9,640 nucleotides of DNA from Cypionkella sp. (GTDB lineage Bacteria; Pseudomonadota; Alphaproteobacteria; Rhodobacterales; Rhodobacteraceae): NCBI GenBank assembly GCA_018063485.1, contig JAGPBG010000058.1, positions 1 through 9,640 on the forward strand. Reading direction: 5' to 3'. The notes under the pieces were generated by a model, which did not search any database, was not told the origin of the DNA, and saw only the letters and a list, made by a program, of their open reading frames with translations. This document shows, one piece after another, positions 1 through 7,605 of the stretch. How positions within the stretch are numbered: position 1 is the stretch's first letter; the number at the start of each line of letters is the position of its first letter. Both the position numbers and the translations under genes were made by a program.

Positions 1-74
1 GCCGCCTGCCAGACCGAGCCAAGGCGTGCGAAACTTTCCAGCGCGCGCATGGCTTGAGTTGAGGGTATCCGCAT
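1..74 (-). CDS. LysR-family transcriptional regulator, N-terminal fragment
   Basis: Read on the minus strand from ATG at 74-72, the frame stays open to the window edge and encodes 24 residues beginning MRIPSTQAMRALESFARLGS and ending in VWQAA. This is the typical opening of a LysR winged helix-turn-helix (first helix, then the 'GS...AA' entry to the HTH). A second in-frame ATG lies at 50-48, but the first better preserves the usual eight or so residues before the helix, and an AAGAG purine stretch sits about nine bases upstream of it. The gene is divergent from the M20/amidinohydrolase pair, the classical arrangement of a LysR regulator with its target. The ligand and the rest of the protein lie outside the window. 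Family assignment from so short a piece is likely but not certain. Confidence 0.68.
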   Translation of the reverse strand, partial: MRIPSTQAMRALESFARLGSVWQA

Positions 75-214
75 TGTTGCTACTCTTGATCCATGGGGAC
101 AAGCATAGGGGGGGATTTTGTCATTTGGTGAAAATGATTCACATACATCAAGAAAAGGTTTCACTTTTTTTGCGCGATGCCCTGTCGCTTACTGCCTGAA
201 AAATGGAGAGTGCA
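75..214. promoter_or_regulatory. Divergent control region between lysR fragment and M20 gene
   Basis: This 140-base gap is more AT-rich than the genes on either side and holds a run of seven G (108-114), the LysR-type dyad (128-142) and a run of seven T (165-171). No strong sigma-70 promoter is obvious toward the M20 gene. CTTACT at 188-193 is a possible -10, but there is no matching -35, which would suit an activator-dependent promoter. The Shine-Dalgarno GGAGAG at 205-210 decides the start of the M20 gene at 215. Confidence 0.45.
128..142. promoter_or_regulatory. Candidate LysR operator (T-N11-A dyad)
   Basis: The 15-base element GTGAAAATGATTCAC is an interrupted palindrome with perfect 5-bp arms (GTGAA and TTCAC) and a 5-base centre. 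It contains T129-N11-A141, the signature of LysR-type boxes. Another half-site of the same type, TTTCAC, lies at 159-164, about two helical turns from the right arm. LysR activators commonly use a strong recognition site plus a weaker activation site, so this layout between a lysR start and a divergent operon fits. Binding itself is inferred. Confidence 0.5.
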
Positions 215-1807
215 ATGAAGCTCAGTGCCGCCCAGTCCCTGGCTGTTGCTCATGTGGATGAGCGCGCGGCGTTCCTGTCCGAAGGCTGCGCACGCATATT
301 CGGTTATGCCGAGACGGCGTGGCGCGAGTATCAATCTGTCGCCTGGTATATGAAAACCCTGCGCGGCGAAGGGTTTAGCGTTGAGGAAGGCTCTGGCGGG
401 ATGCCGACCGCCTTTTGCGCCGAATGGCGCAATGAGGTGGGGTTGGGCGAGATGCCGATCATCGGGCTTTACGCCGAATATGATGCGGTGCCGGGCAATT
501 GTCAGGCGGCGTCAACCCGACGCGAACCGCGTGAGGGCTTGGGATTTCAGGCGGGCGGGCATACCGATCCGCATTCGGGACTTGGCATGTCGGGGCTGGG
601 CGGGCTGCTTGCGACGAAAGCGGCGATGGAGAAGCATGGTATCCGCGGCGGCTTGCGGTTCATGGGCGAGCCTGCGGAAAAGGTGCGCGGATCAAAGCCC
701 ATTCACGCGGCCAAGGGCTATTATGATGGGCTGGCGGCGATGCTGTCATTCCATCCGTTCTACATGCTGCCGATGTGCAACACGGTGCGCTGGGATACGC
801 ACTGTGGGGCGGGGTATTCGATGATCTACCGCTTTATCTGCGATGCGCCTGAAGGCTGGGGGGCAGCGGACGGCGCGCCGATCCCGCAATCCCATTCGGC
901 GGTGCGCGCGCCGGGGGCCAATGATGCGTTGGTGCTGATGTATCAAACCTCAAAGCTGCTGCGCGAGGCGATGCTGCCGCATCAGGGCGGCTGGTCGATT
1001 TCCGAGGCGATTCTGACGGCGGGGCAGGCGACGGCGGATAATCTGCCAGCGGGTCTGGCCGAGATTCAATATATGATGCGGGTGCCGACACTGGCGATGG
1101 CCGAGCAGATCACGGCGGTGCTGGACCGGAATGCGGCGGCAGCGGCGGCTTTGACGGGCTGCCGGTATGAGCGCCATTGGGTGTGCAAATCGCGCCACGG
1201 TCTGGCCAATCACGCCATTGCCGGAACGGTTTGGCAGGCGTTGCAAGCGGTTGGCGCGCCGGTTTGGGGGGCCGAGGCGGTTGGTGTTGCGCAAGAAATT
1301 CAGCGCAATCTGGGGATGGAGCCGATGGCCGAGCCGTTTTTGGAGGAGTGCAGTCGCTTGATTGCGCCGATCGAGGCCGAGGCGATTTTGCGCCACGATC
1401 TGCCGCCGTCGCAGCTTAATTCGACCTCGGATGATTACACCGATATGACCTGGCACACGCCGACGGCGCGTTTCTACATCGCGCGCCCGGCATTGAAATC
1501 CGCTGGGGGGGCTTATCCGGCCTGGGTTATGAACGCCTTGGGCGGCATACCGGCGACGATTGATCCAATGGTGCGGACGGCTGCCAAGGTTCTGGCATTG
1601 TCGGCCTTGCGCCTGTTGGAGGATAAATCCGCCCGTGATGCGGCCATGGCCGAATTCAACGAACGCACTGGCGGCGGGGTGGGTGGCACGCATTGGTGCC
1701 CGCCTTTGTGCGACTATGCGCCCCCGATCCATTTTCGTTGGCCTGAATATGTAACCACTGCGCGCGGGCGCGATTGGTGGATACCTTCCACCATGCCCGG
1801 CGCCTGA
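215..1807 (+). CDS. M20-family amidohydrolase, AbgB-like
   Basis: Predicted cytoplasmic metallo-amidohydrolase resembling subunit B of p-aminobenzoyl-glutamate hydrolase (M20D group). I place the start at ATG 215 (530 residues) because GGAGAG at 205-210 is correctly spaced for it; the ATG at 203 overlaps that site. Numbering from 203, visible family landmarks are the first metal-site loop H120-T-D122-P-H124, GEPAEK at 155-160 with the presumed general base E159, SFHP with H183, and the AbgB-like block S-D-D-x-x-D-x-x-W ending at 417. The ligand positions differ from canonical M20D enzymes: Cys of HxCxH is Asp122, the second Glu of the EE pair is Lys160, and the C-terminal His region reads YPAWVMNALGG with no His. 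No signal peptide. It is longer than AbgB (about 480 residues). It is followed after 12 bases by the amidinohydrolase gene, so both are probably co-transcribed. The substrate is unknown. Confidence 0.85.
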   Translation: MKLSAAQSLAVAHVDERAAFLSEGCARIFGYAETAWREYQSVAWYMKTLRGEGFSVEEGSGGMPTAFCAEWRNEVGLGEMPIIGLYAEYDAVPGNCQAASTRREPREGLGFQAGGHTDPHSGLGMSGLGGLLATKAAMEKHGIRGGLRFMGEPAEKVRGSKPIHAAKGYYDGLAAMLSFHPFYMLPMCNTVRWDTHCGAGYSMIYRFICDAPEGWGAADGAPIPQSHSAVRAPGANDALVLMYQTSKLLREAMLPHQGGWSISEAILTAGQATADNLPAGLAEIQYMMRVPTLAMAEQITAVLDRNAAAAAALTGCRYERHWVCKSRHGLANHAIAGTVWQALQAVGAPVWGAEAVGVAQEIQRNLGMEPMAEPFLEECSRLIAPIEAEAILRHDLPPSQLNSTSDDYTDMTWHTPTARFYIARPALKSAGGAYPAWVMNALGGIPATIDPMVRTAAKVLALSALRLLEDKSARDAAMAEFNERTGGGVGGTHWCPPLCDYAPPIHFRWPEYVTTARGRDWWIPSTMPGA

Positions 1808-1819
1808 AAGGAATAACCG

Positions 1820-2746
1820 ATGATTGATCTGACCAAAGCGAATGCGTTCAGCCTGCAACGCCGTTCACCGGGCGGCAACACCCCGCGATTGAAGGGCTGG
1901 GGCTTTGCCAATGAGACCGATCCCTTGGTGGATGTGCTGCTGGGATCGCCGGCGCATCTGCGGCATCTGTCGACATCAAGCCTGTCGCGCAAACACCTGC
2001 GCGAGGCACCCTGCAACATTCAGGTGGCGCAGGCGCAGCACGCCGAACTGGTCTCGGCCTATCAGCATTTCGGCGTCAAAGTGCATATGCACACCCCGCA
2101 AAGCGAGCTGCCGATGCAGGTTTATGCCCGTGATTCCTCGGTGATGACGCCTTACGGGGCCATCATCACCGCAATGGCGCAGTGGTGGCGACGCGGCGAG
2201 AATTACGCGGCGATCCGCAGCTATGAACAGTTGGGCATCCCGATTTATGACATGGTGACAGCGGGCACCTTTGAGGGTGGCGATTTCAACGTGATCGAAG
2301 ACGGCTGCGTCTTGATCGGCTGCGGCGGCGCGCGCACCCAGGAAGAGGGCGCGCGGCAGGTGCAAGGCTGGTTTGAAGCCGAGGGCTGGGAGGTGCGGCT
2401 GGCCTTTATTGACGAATATTATGTGCATATTGATCTGATGGTGGTGCCGATTGCCGAAAAGCTGACCGCCGTGTGCCTTGATTGCACCGAGCCGGGCATT
2501 GTCGACTGGTTGCGCGCCAAGGGGCATGAGATCATCGACGTTCCGTTCCGCGACACCATGGCTTTGGGCTGCAATTTCATGTCCTTGGGCCGCGACCGCG
2601 TGATCGCACCAACCTCATCCAGATCCTTGATTGATCAGTTGCGCGCGCGCGGGTTTGAGGTGGCGGCGGTGGATATGCAGGAAATCTCGAAAACCGGCGG
2701 CGGCATTCACTGCATGGCGCAGGCGTTGCGGCGCGAGGCCGCGTGA
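1820..2746 (+). CDS. Amidinohydrolase/amidinotransferase-fold protein, DDAH-like
   Basis: 308-residue protein of the guanidino-group-modifying superfamily (dimethylargininase, arginine deiminase, amidinotransferase). These enzymes attack a guanidinium carbon through a catalytic Cys, releasing an amine or ammonia or transferring the amidino group. Hallmarks appear in order: YARDSSV at 102-108 with R104-D105, WRRGE at 123-127, FEGGDF at 151-156, the catalytic His in H203-I-D205, and the C-terminal GGGIHC motif (293-298) with nucleophile Cys298 followed by MAQ. The catalytic residues are therefore intact. Length is nearer to DDAH (about 255-285) than to arginine deiminase (about 400). The start is supported by AAAGGAA at 1807-1813, six bases before ATG. 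No signal peptide or membrane segment. It sits 12 bases behind the M20 gene. Whether it acts on arginine, a methylarginine or another guanidino compound cannot be read from sequence. Confidence 0.88.
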   Translation: MIDLTKANAFSLQRRSPGGNTPRLKGWGFANETDPLVDVLLGSPAHLRHLSTSSLSRKHLREAPCNIQVAQAQHAELVSAYQHFGVKVHMHTPQSELPMQVYARDSSVMTPYGAIITAMAQWWRRGENYAAIRSYEQLGIPIYDMVTAGTFEGGDFNVIEDGCVLIGCGGARTQEEGARQVQGWFEAEGWEVRLAFIDEYYVHIDLMVVPIAEKLTAVCLDCTEPGIVDWLRAKGHEIIDVPFRDTMALGCNFMSLGRDRVIAPTSSRSLIDQLRARGFEVAAVDMQEISKTGGGIHCMAQALRREAA

Positions 2747-2762
2747 GCGCTGATTGAGAAAT

Positions 2763-2795
2763 TGACCGCCGCGCTGTCTGCTGGCGCGGTGGTTA
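2763..2795 (+). terminator. Stem-loop after the amidinohydrolase gene
   Basis: A 12-bp stem (2763-2774 with 2784-2795, including two G-U pairs) and a 9-base loop start 16 bases after the stop codon. The G-U pairs form only in plus-strand RNA, so it belongs to the left operon. No U-tract follows, so this is a candidate 3'-end or RNA-stability structure and not a textbook intrinsic terminator. The rest of the 2747-2881 convergent gap shows no gene. Confidence 0.45.
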
Positions 2796-2881
2796 CGGAT
2801 GCGGCTGGTTTGCTTGCACCATTCGCCCGGCACCGCGCTCTGGCCGCAGGTCGGCGCGTCTGGCCCTTGAGGTGCGTTGTG

Positions 2882-3769
2882 TCATAGTTTCAGCACAGTC
2901 TTGCGCGCCAACAGGCCTTGCGGGCGAAATAGCAGCACACCGATCACCAGCATGATCGAAAAGGCATCGCGATAGGGCAGCAAGGTATCGGGCAGCCATG
3001 CTTGAAGCATCACCTCGATGAAGCCCAGCAAGAACCCGCCAGCCACCGCGCCGGTCAGACTGCCAAGGCCGCCGATGATCGCCGCGATGAAGGCCTTGAG
3101 CACCGGCAAAAAGCCCATCAGCGGATCGACCGAGCCGCGCTGCGCCACCCAAAGCAACCCGGCCACACCGGCCAGCAGACCCGAGATGGCGAAAGCGGTG
3201 GCGACTACGCCATTGGCGCGCAGGCCCATCAGGCGGACGATGGCGAAATCCTCGGAGGCGGCACGCATCGCACGTCCGGCAACGGTGCGGTTCAAAAACA
3301 GCGTCAAGCCGAGCAGCATCAGCGCGGTAGTGGCAATCGAGATTGACTGGATGATCCCCAGATGCAGCGATCCGATCCTGATCACCCCCGACAGGGCAGC
3401 GGGCATCGGCACCGGCACCGGGCGCGCCGAGATGAAGTTCTGAAACAGCACGCGCAGGATGGCGCTGACCGCAAAGCTGGTCAGCAGCAGCGTGGTGCCG
3501 CTGGCCCCGCGCACCGGCCGAAAGGCGATCCGCTCCATTGCCATGGCCAGCACCACCGGGGCCGCGACTGCCAGTGCGATGGCAAAGGGAAAGGGCACAG
3601 TGGCCGCCAGCGAGAATGCCATGACATAGCCCGCCACCGTCATCAATTCGCCATGGGCAAAATTGATCAGCCCGATGATCGAAAACACCACTGCAAGGCC
3701 CAGAGCCAACAGCGCATAGGTGCCGCCAAGGCTGAGTGCGTTCAGGATTTGCTGCAGGAAAAGGTCCAC
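2882..3769 (-). CDS. livH: HAAT-family ABC transporter permease, LivH type
   Basis: Inner-membrane permease of a branched-chain amino acid/amide (HAAT) importer, last gene of the four-gene transporter operon. The start is GTG at 3769-3767, one base after the livF stop, with GGGAG at 3780-3776 six bases upstream; this gives 295 residues. An ATG at 3850 would add 27 hydrophilic residues and overlap livF by about 80 bases, which is unlikely. LivH marks are the N-terminal LNALSLGGTYALLALGLA segment, GLINFAHGELM (33-43), many hydrophobic segments, a cytoplasmic coupling loop around RAMRAASEDFAIVRLMGL (167-184), and the C-terminal FRPQGLL (281-287). It should pair with the permease half of the LivM-LivG fusion. 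The symbol marks type only; the substrate may be an amide, urea-like or guanidino compound and not leucine. Confidence 0.9.
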   Translation of the reverse strand: MDLFLQQILNALSLGGTYALLALGLAVVFSIIGLINFAHGELMTVAGYVMAFSLAATVPFPFAIALAVAAPVVLAMAMERIAFRPVRGASGTTLLLTSFAVSAILRVLFQNFISARPVPVPMPAALSGVIRIGSLHLGIIQSISIATTALMLLGLTLFLNRTVAGRAMRAASEDFAIVRLMGLRANGVVATAFAISGLLAGVAGLLWVAQRGSVDPLMGFLPVLKAFIAAIIGGLGSLTGAVAGGFLLGFIEVMLQAWLPDTLLPYRDAFSIMLVIGVLLFRPQGLLARKTVLKL

Positions 3770-3770
3770 T

Positions 3771-4493
3771 TCAGGCTCCCAGATAGGCGTCGCGGATTTC
3801 GGGTGAGGCGATAAGATCGCCAGCCGATCCCGTGATCTCGATGCGACCATTCACCATTACATAGCCCCGGTCAGCGATTTCCAGCGCCAGCGCCACATTC
3901 TGTTCGACCAGCAGAATGGTCAGCCCGCGCGCACGCAGATCGGAAATCAGGGTGAAGATACGGTCAACCACCTGCGGTGCCAGCCCCAGCGAGGGTTCAT
4001 CCAGCAACAGCAGATCGGGCGAGGACATCAGCGCGCGGGCAATCGCCAGCATCTGCTGTTCGCCCCCCGAAAGCGATCCGGCCTTCTGGTGCAGCCGCTC
4101 TCCGAGGATCGGGAACAGGGTCAGCATATCGGCTTCGGTCTCGGACAGTGATCCGCGTGCAGCGTGTTTGGCACCGCCCAGGAGCAAATGCTCGGCAACG
4201 GTCAAGGTGGGGAAAATGCGGCGGCCTTCGGGAACCAGCGTCATGCCCTGGCGCACGATCATCTCGGTTGGCAGGGTCGCGATGTTCTGACCACGAAAGC
4301 GCAGACGTTGCGCCTTGCGAGGGGCCATGCCCACCAATGCGTTGAGAGTTGAACTTTTGCCAGCCCCATTCGCGCCCAGCAGCGTGACGATCTCACCCTT
4401 TGCAACTGTCAGGTCGATCCCACGCACGGCATCAACCGCACCGTAGCTGACGGTAAGGTTTGATACGTCAAGAAGGGGGGCGAGGCTGGTCAT
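3771..4493 (-). CDS. livF: HAAT-family ABC transporter ATPase, LivF type
   Basis: 240-residue ATPase subunit that powers the importer. Walker A GANGAGKSS is at 40-48, the signature LSGGEQQ at 141-147, Walker B LLLLDEP at 161-167, and VEQN at 196-199 where most ABC proteins have a switch His. The Gln at that spot and the PEGRRIFPTLTVAEHL block (88-103) are typical of LivF as opposed to LivG. The Shine-Dalgarno GAAGGA (minus strand, 4505-4500) is six bases before ATG. It follows the binding-protein gene after 65 bases containing a strong hairpin, and precedes livH by a single base, which suggests translational coupling. It would form a heterodimer with the C-terminal ATPase domain of the LivM-LivG fusion. 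Confidence 0.93.
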   Translation of the reverse strand: MTSLAPLLDVSNLTVSYGAVDAVRGIDLTVAKGEIVTLLGANGAGKSSTLNALVGMAPRKAQRLRFRGQNIATLPTEMIVRQGMTLVPEGRRIFPTLTVAEHLLLGGAKHAARGSLSETEADMLTLFPILGERLHQKAGSLSGGEQQMLAIARALMSSPDLLLLDEPSLGLAPQVVDRIFTLISDLRARGLTILLVEQNVALALEIADRGYVMVNGRIEITGSAGDLIASPEIRDAYLGA

Positions 4494-4520
4494 GGTTGGT
4501 CCTTCGCGGATATGCGGTGT

Positions 4521-4546
4521 CCGGCCCCCCGATGGGTGGGGGCCGG
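4521..4546 (-). repeat. GC-rich intercistronic hairpin between SBP and livF
   Basis: CCGGCCCCC (4521-4529) and GGGGGCCGG (4538-4546) form a perfect 9-bp stem with an 8-base loop. It begins 12 bases after the binding-protein stop codon, in the direction of transcription, and ends 15 bases before the livF Shine-Dalgarno. No U-tract follows on the minus strand, so it is more likely a 3'-exonuclease block or partial attenuator than a full terminator. Such structures raise binding-protein mRNA over that of membrane and ATPase subunits in other ABC operons. Confidence 0.65.
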
Positions 4547-4558
4547 AAAGCGGTTGGA

Positions 4559-5710
4559 TCAGGGAGCGGGAACATCGGCCGCAGCAGGGGCGCCCTGCGC
4601 CACCAGCTCGCGGTTGCCCCCGCTGATGCGCACCAGCGAAACCGAGCGCAACGGCATCCCCATGGTGCCCGCATAGGTGATCGGTCCGGTCACGCCCTGA
4701 ACATTTTCAAGGCTGGCAATGGCGTCGCGGATGGCCTTGGGATCAAGGCTGTCGGCCTTGGTGACGGCGGCTTCGATCACGGTGCCCAGATCGTAGCCAT
4801 TGGCGATATAGACAGTGTTCGGTTCTTCGCCGGTTTTTGCCTTATACTTGGCGTTGAAAGCGGCAAGGGGGCTGCCTTCGGTGGCAAAGCCAGCGGTTGA
4901 AAACACCACGCCTTCCACCAGATCGCCCATCGCAAAGGTGGTGGGGCTGTCAATGCCGTCAGATCCAAGAACCGGCGTCGTGACGCCCGCGCCGCGCAAT
5001 TGCCGGATGAAGGCGGGGAAGTCGGGTTCATAGGCCGCTGTCATGATGACATCGGGTTTTGGGTCCATCGCTGCGATCTTGGTGACTTCGGCGCTGAAAT
5101 CCTGTTGTCCCATCGCAAAACTGCCTTCGCCCAGCAAGGTGCCGCCTTTGGCGGTGAAGGCCTGACCGAAATATTGCGGCAGTTTCAGCGTATAGGCAGA
5201 GTCGGGTGAGGTCAGGATATAGGCGGATTTGTAGCCCTGTTCGGTGGCAAAACCTGCCAGCATCGCAGCTTGCACGTTATCGGCGGGATAGTTGCCAAAC
5301 ATGTAATCCCCGACGGCCAGCGGCAGCGTTGGCGTTGTGGCGCAGAAGGAAAACGCAGGGATACCCGCCGCTTGAGTGATCATTCCCGCTGCGATGGAAG
5401 GATCGGCATCGCATGGAGTGATCACAATCTGCACCCCGGCATCCACCAATTCCTGCGCCACCAAGGCGGTTTGCGCCGCGTCCGAACGGGTGTCTTTGGC
5501 GATCAGCTTGATTGGGAATTTGCCCGCGATGCCACCAGCGGCGTTGATTTCATCCACCCGCATCTGAAAACCTGCAAGGGATGGTTGATCATAGGGGGCA
5601 AAACTGCCGGTTTGTGCGGTGTCGAGGCCGATGATCAAGTCCTCGGCCAGCGCAGGGGCGGCAAGCCCGAATGCGAGGACGGTGAGGGTCAGGGTCTTTC
5701 TGAGCGTCAT
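4559..5710 (-). CDS. Periplasmic substrate-binding protein of HAAT transporter
   Basis: 383-residue type I periplasmic binding protein (Peripla_BP_6, LivJ/LivK-like). Residues 1-22 form a clear Sec signal peptide: basic MTLRK, a hydrophobic core, then ALA before ED, with predicted cleavage after A22. The mature part opens with IIGLDTAQTGSFAPYDQ, the usual first beta strand and ligand loop; GFQMRVDEINAAGGI (48-61) is the common helix after it. Two cysteines, C100 and C123, are placed so that they could form a disulfide in the first lobe. There is no lipobox. Start: ATG 5710-5708 with GGGAG (5722-5718) seven bases upstream. It lies 24 bases after the LivM-LivG fusion and before livF, so the binding-protein gene is inside the operon and not at its head. 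The ligand is unknown. Confidence 0.92.
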   Translation of the reverse strand: MTLRKTLTLTVLAFGLAAPALAEDLIIGLDTAQTGSFAPYDQPSLAGFQMRVDEINAAGGIAGKFPIKLIAKDTRSDAAQTALVAQELVDAGVQIVITPCDADPSIAAGMITQAAGIPAFSFCATTPTLPLAVGDYMFGNYPADNVQAAMLAGFATEQGYKSAYILTSPDSAYTLKLPQYFGQAFTAKGGTLLGEGSFAMGQQDFSAEVTKIAAMDPKPDVIMTAAYEPDFPAFIRQLRGAGVTTPVLGSDGIDSPTTFAMGDLVEGVVFSTAGFATEGSPLAAFNAKYKAKTGEEPNTVYIANGYDLGTVIEAAVTKADSLDPKAIRDAIASLENVQGVTGPITYAGTMGMPLRSVSLVRISGGNRELVAQGAPAAADVPAP

Positions 5711-5734
5711 GTTTCTTCTCCCGGTTGGTTGCGG

Positions 5735-7594
5735 TCAGGTTGTGGGCAGGGTCTGCCCGATGGGCGATTGTTCGCCCGGCTTTTGGGCCAGCGCCTGTGC
5801 GGCGCGCTTGCGGCCGATATAGGCCTCGATCACGGCAGGGTTGGCGCGGATATCCTCGGGCGTGCCGATGGCGATCTGCTGGCCCTTGTTCAAGACGACA
5901 ATGCGGTCGCACAGGCGCATGATCAATTTGAGATCATGCTCGACCACCAGAAGGCCAAGCTGGTGATCGACACGGATGCGACGCAGCACTTCCATAAGTG
6001 AATCCGTCTCGGTTGGGTTCATACCCGCCGCAGGCTCGTCCAGAAGCAAAAAGCGGGGGCGCAGCGCCAGCGCGCGGGCAACTTCCAACCGTCGCTGCGC
6101 GCCGTAGGGCAGGGTCGAGGCGATGCGCGGGGCCAGATCGGTCAAGCCGACCACGGCCAGTGCTGCACGGGCGGCCGCCACCGGATCATCGCCCATGCCT
6201 GCCACGGAATTTGCCGCAACACGGACGTTCTCCAGCACGGTCAGGTTCTTGAACAGGCGGATGTTCTGAAAGGTGCGGCCCAATCCGGCGCGTGAAACAT
6301 CATGGACGGCCAGGTCTGCAACATCTTGCTTGCCGATCATCACCCGGCCCGATGACGGCGGGATGATGCCGCAGATCGCATTGATCAGCGTCGATTTCCC
6401 CGCACCATTCGGGCCGATCAGCCCCGTCACCAACCCAGGTTCGATCGCGAAGTTGGCGTTTTCCAGCGCCGTCAGCCCAGCAAAGTTCTTGCTGACATTC
6501 TCTACAGTCAGGTTTTCGGCCGATCCTGTCGGGGCTGGGGTATAGGCGGGTGCGACGGTGAGTGTATCATCAAGCCCCAACCGTTCGTCCAACTCGCGCA
6601 CACCGAAAAGCCCTTCGCGCAACCGGTACATGACGGTCAGGATCACCAGGCCGATCCCGATATCGGTCAGACCAAACACCGGTGGCAGCGTGACAATTCC
6701 AAAATCACCCCCGGCCTCGATCCGGCGCAAGGCGTCGACCAGCAATACGATCATCGCGGTGCCGCCAACTGCGCCTGATACCGTGGTGATCCCGCCAAGG
6801 ATCAGCATCGACAGCAGCAGGAAGGTGAGGTTGAAGTAGAAATCCTTTGGCGAGAATGCGCCAAGGAAATGCGCCAGCAACGCGCCCGAAGCGCCGCAAA
6901 GCAGCGCGCCGAGCACAAAGGCCCAGAACCGCACCCGCACGACGTTGACCCCTACGGCAATCGCCGCAATCTCGTCTTCACGCGCTGCCCGCAAAGCCAA
7001 CCCGCTGCGCGAGCTGCGGTAAAGCCGCGCGATCACCACAGCAGCCACCGCACAGCCCAACACCAGCCCCATCGGCACCCCGCGTGGGATGCCAAAGAAG
7101 GTTTGGCTGCCACGGGTGATCGTGGTCGAGGCCACCAGCGTGACATGGGTGATCACCAAAATCCCCAGCGTGGCAATTGACGCTGCCGAGCCACCAAGCC
7201 GCGCGATGGGCAAGCCAAAGACCAGTGCCGATATCAAGACCACGATCAGCGCGACCGGCAGTGCCACCGTCAGCGGCTGGCCGTTCAGCGCGGCGATCCA
7301 GACGGGCAGGTGTGGCAGCGCCGTTGTCTGCACCGAAGGCTGGATTGTGAGCAACGCCGAGGCATAGGCCCCAATCGCCATGAAAGACGTATGGCCAAAG
7401 GACATGATCCCCGAATTGCCCGAATAGATCTGATTGCCCAGGACCGCCACGACATAGATCAAGAACAGCGTCGCAAGTCTTGCACCCGATGCAGGCAAGA
7501 CCGTTTGTGCAAGCCCTGCAACAACGATGAGCAACATCGCCATCATGGCCGATCCGGCCCAGGCCGATTTTCCGAACTGTCCTAATCGCAGCAC
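5735..7594 (-). CDS. livMG: LivM-LivG fusion: HAAT permease-ATPase
   Basis: A single 619-residue chain holding two transporter subunits. Residues about 1-335 are a LivM-type permease with several hydrophobic segments, NSGIMSFGHTSFMAIGAY (60-77) and the ATPase-coupling loop around ALRAAREDEIAAIAVGV (200-216). A linker (about 336-360, rich in Ala, Pro and Thr) leads to a LivG-type ATPase: Walker A GPNGAGKS at 394-401, GRTFQNIRLF (439-448) with the Q-loop, a LivG-style signature PYGAQRR (496-502), Walker B FLLLDEP (515-521) and VEHD (551-554). The C-terminal 25 residues are an extra polar tail. The start is GTG 7594 with a consensus AGGAGG five bases upstream. It is the first gene of the transporter operon. 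livM-livG fusions occur in some HAAT systems; normally these are two genes. Confidence 0.92.
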   Translation of the reverse strand: MLRLGQFGKSAWAGSAMMAMLLIVVAGLAQTVLPASGARLATLFLIYVVAVLGNQIYSGNSGIMSFGHTSFMAIGAYASALLTIQPSVQTTALPHLPVWIAALNGQPLTVALPVALIVVLISALVFGLPIARLGGSAASIATLGILVITHVTLVASTTITRGSQTFFGIPRGVPMGLVLGCAVAAVVIARLYRSSRSGLALRAAREDEIAAIAVGVNVVRVRFWAFVLGALLCGASGALLAHFLGAFSPKDFYFNLTFLLLSMLILGGITTVSGAVGGTAMIVLLVDALRRIEAGGDFGIVTLPPVFGLTDIGIGLVILTVMYRLREGLFGVRELDERLGLDDTLTVAPAYTPAPTGSAENLTVENVSKNFAGLTALENANFAIEPGLVTGLIGPNGAGKSTLINAICGIIPPSSGRVMIGKQDVADLAVHDVSRAGLGRTFQNIRLFKNLTVLENVRVAANSVAGMGDDPVAAARAALAVVGLTDLAPRIASTLPYGAQRRLEVARALALRPRFLLLDEPAAGMNPTETDSLMEVLRRIRVDHQLGLLVVEHDLKLIMRLCDRIVVLNKGQQIAIGTPEDIRANPAVIEAYIGRKRAAQALAQKPGEQSPIGQTLPTT

Positions 7595-7605
7595 GTAACC
7601 CTCCT

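Noticed and set aside
950..1858. 302-residue open frame on the minus strand inside the M20 gene
   Set aside because: Arg-rich low-complexity translation with no motif, fully antisense to a gene with family landmarks and a good ribosome-binding site.
3770..3850. N-terminal extension of LivH from ATG 3850
   Set aside because: The extra residues are hydrophilic, overlap livF, and a GTG at 3769 has a well-spaced GGGAG.
4521..4546. Intrinsic terminator ending the transporter operon after the binding protein
   Set aside because: No U-run follows in the minus-strand RNA and livF and livH, required for the transporter, lie directly downstream, so full termination is unlikely.
5270..6001. 243-residue plus-strand frame across the binding-protein and fusion genes
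   Set aside because: Antisense to the signal peptide region and the ATPase C-terminus; no plausible protein features.
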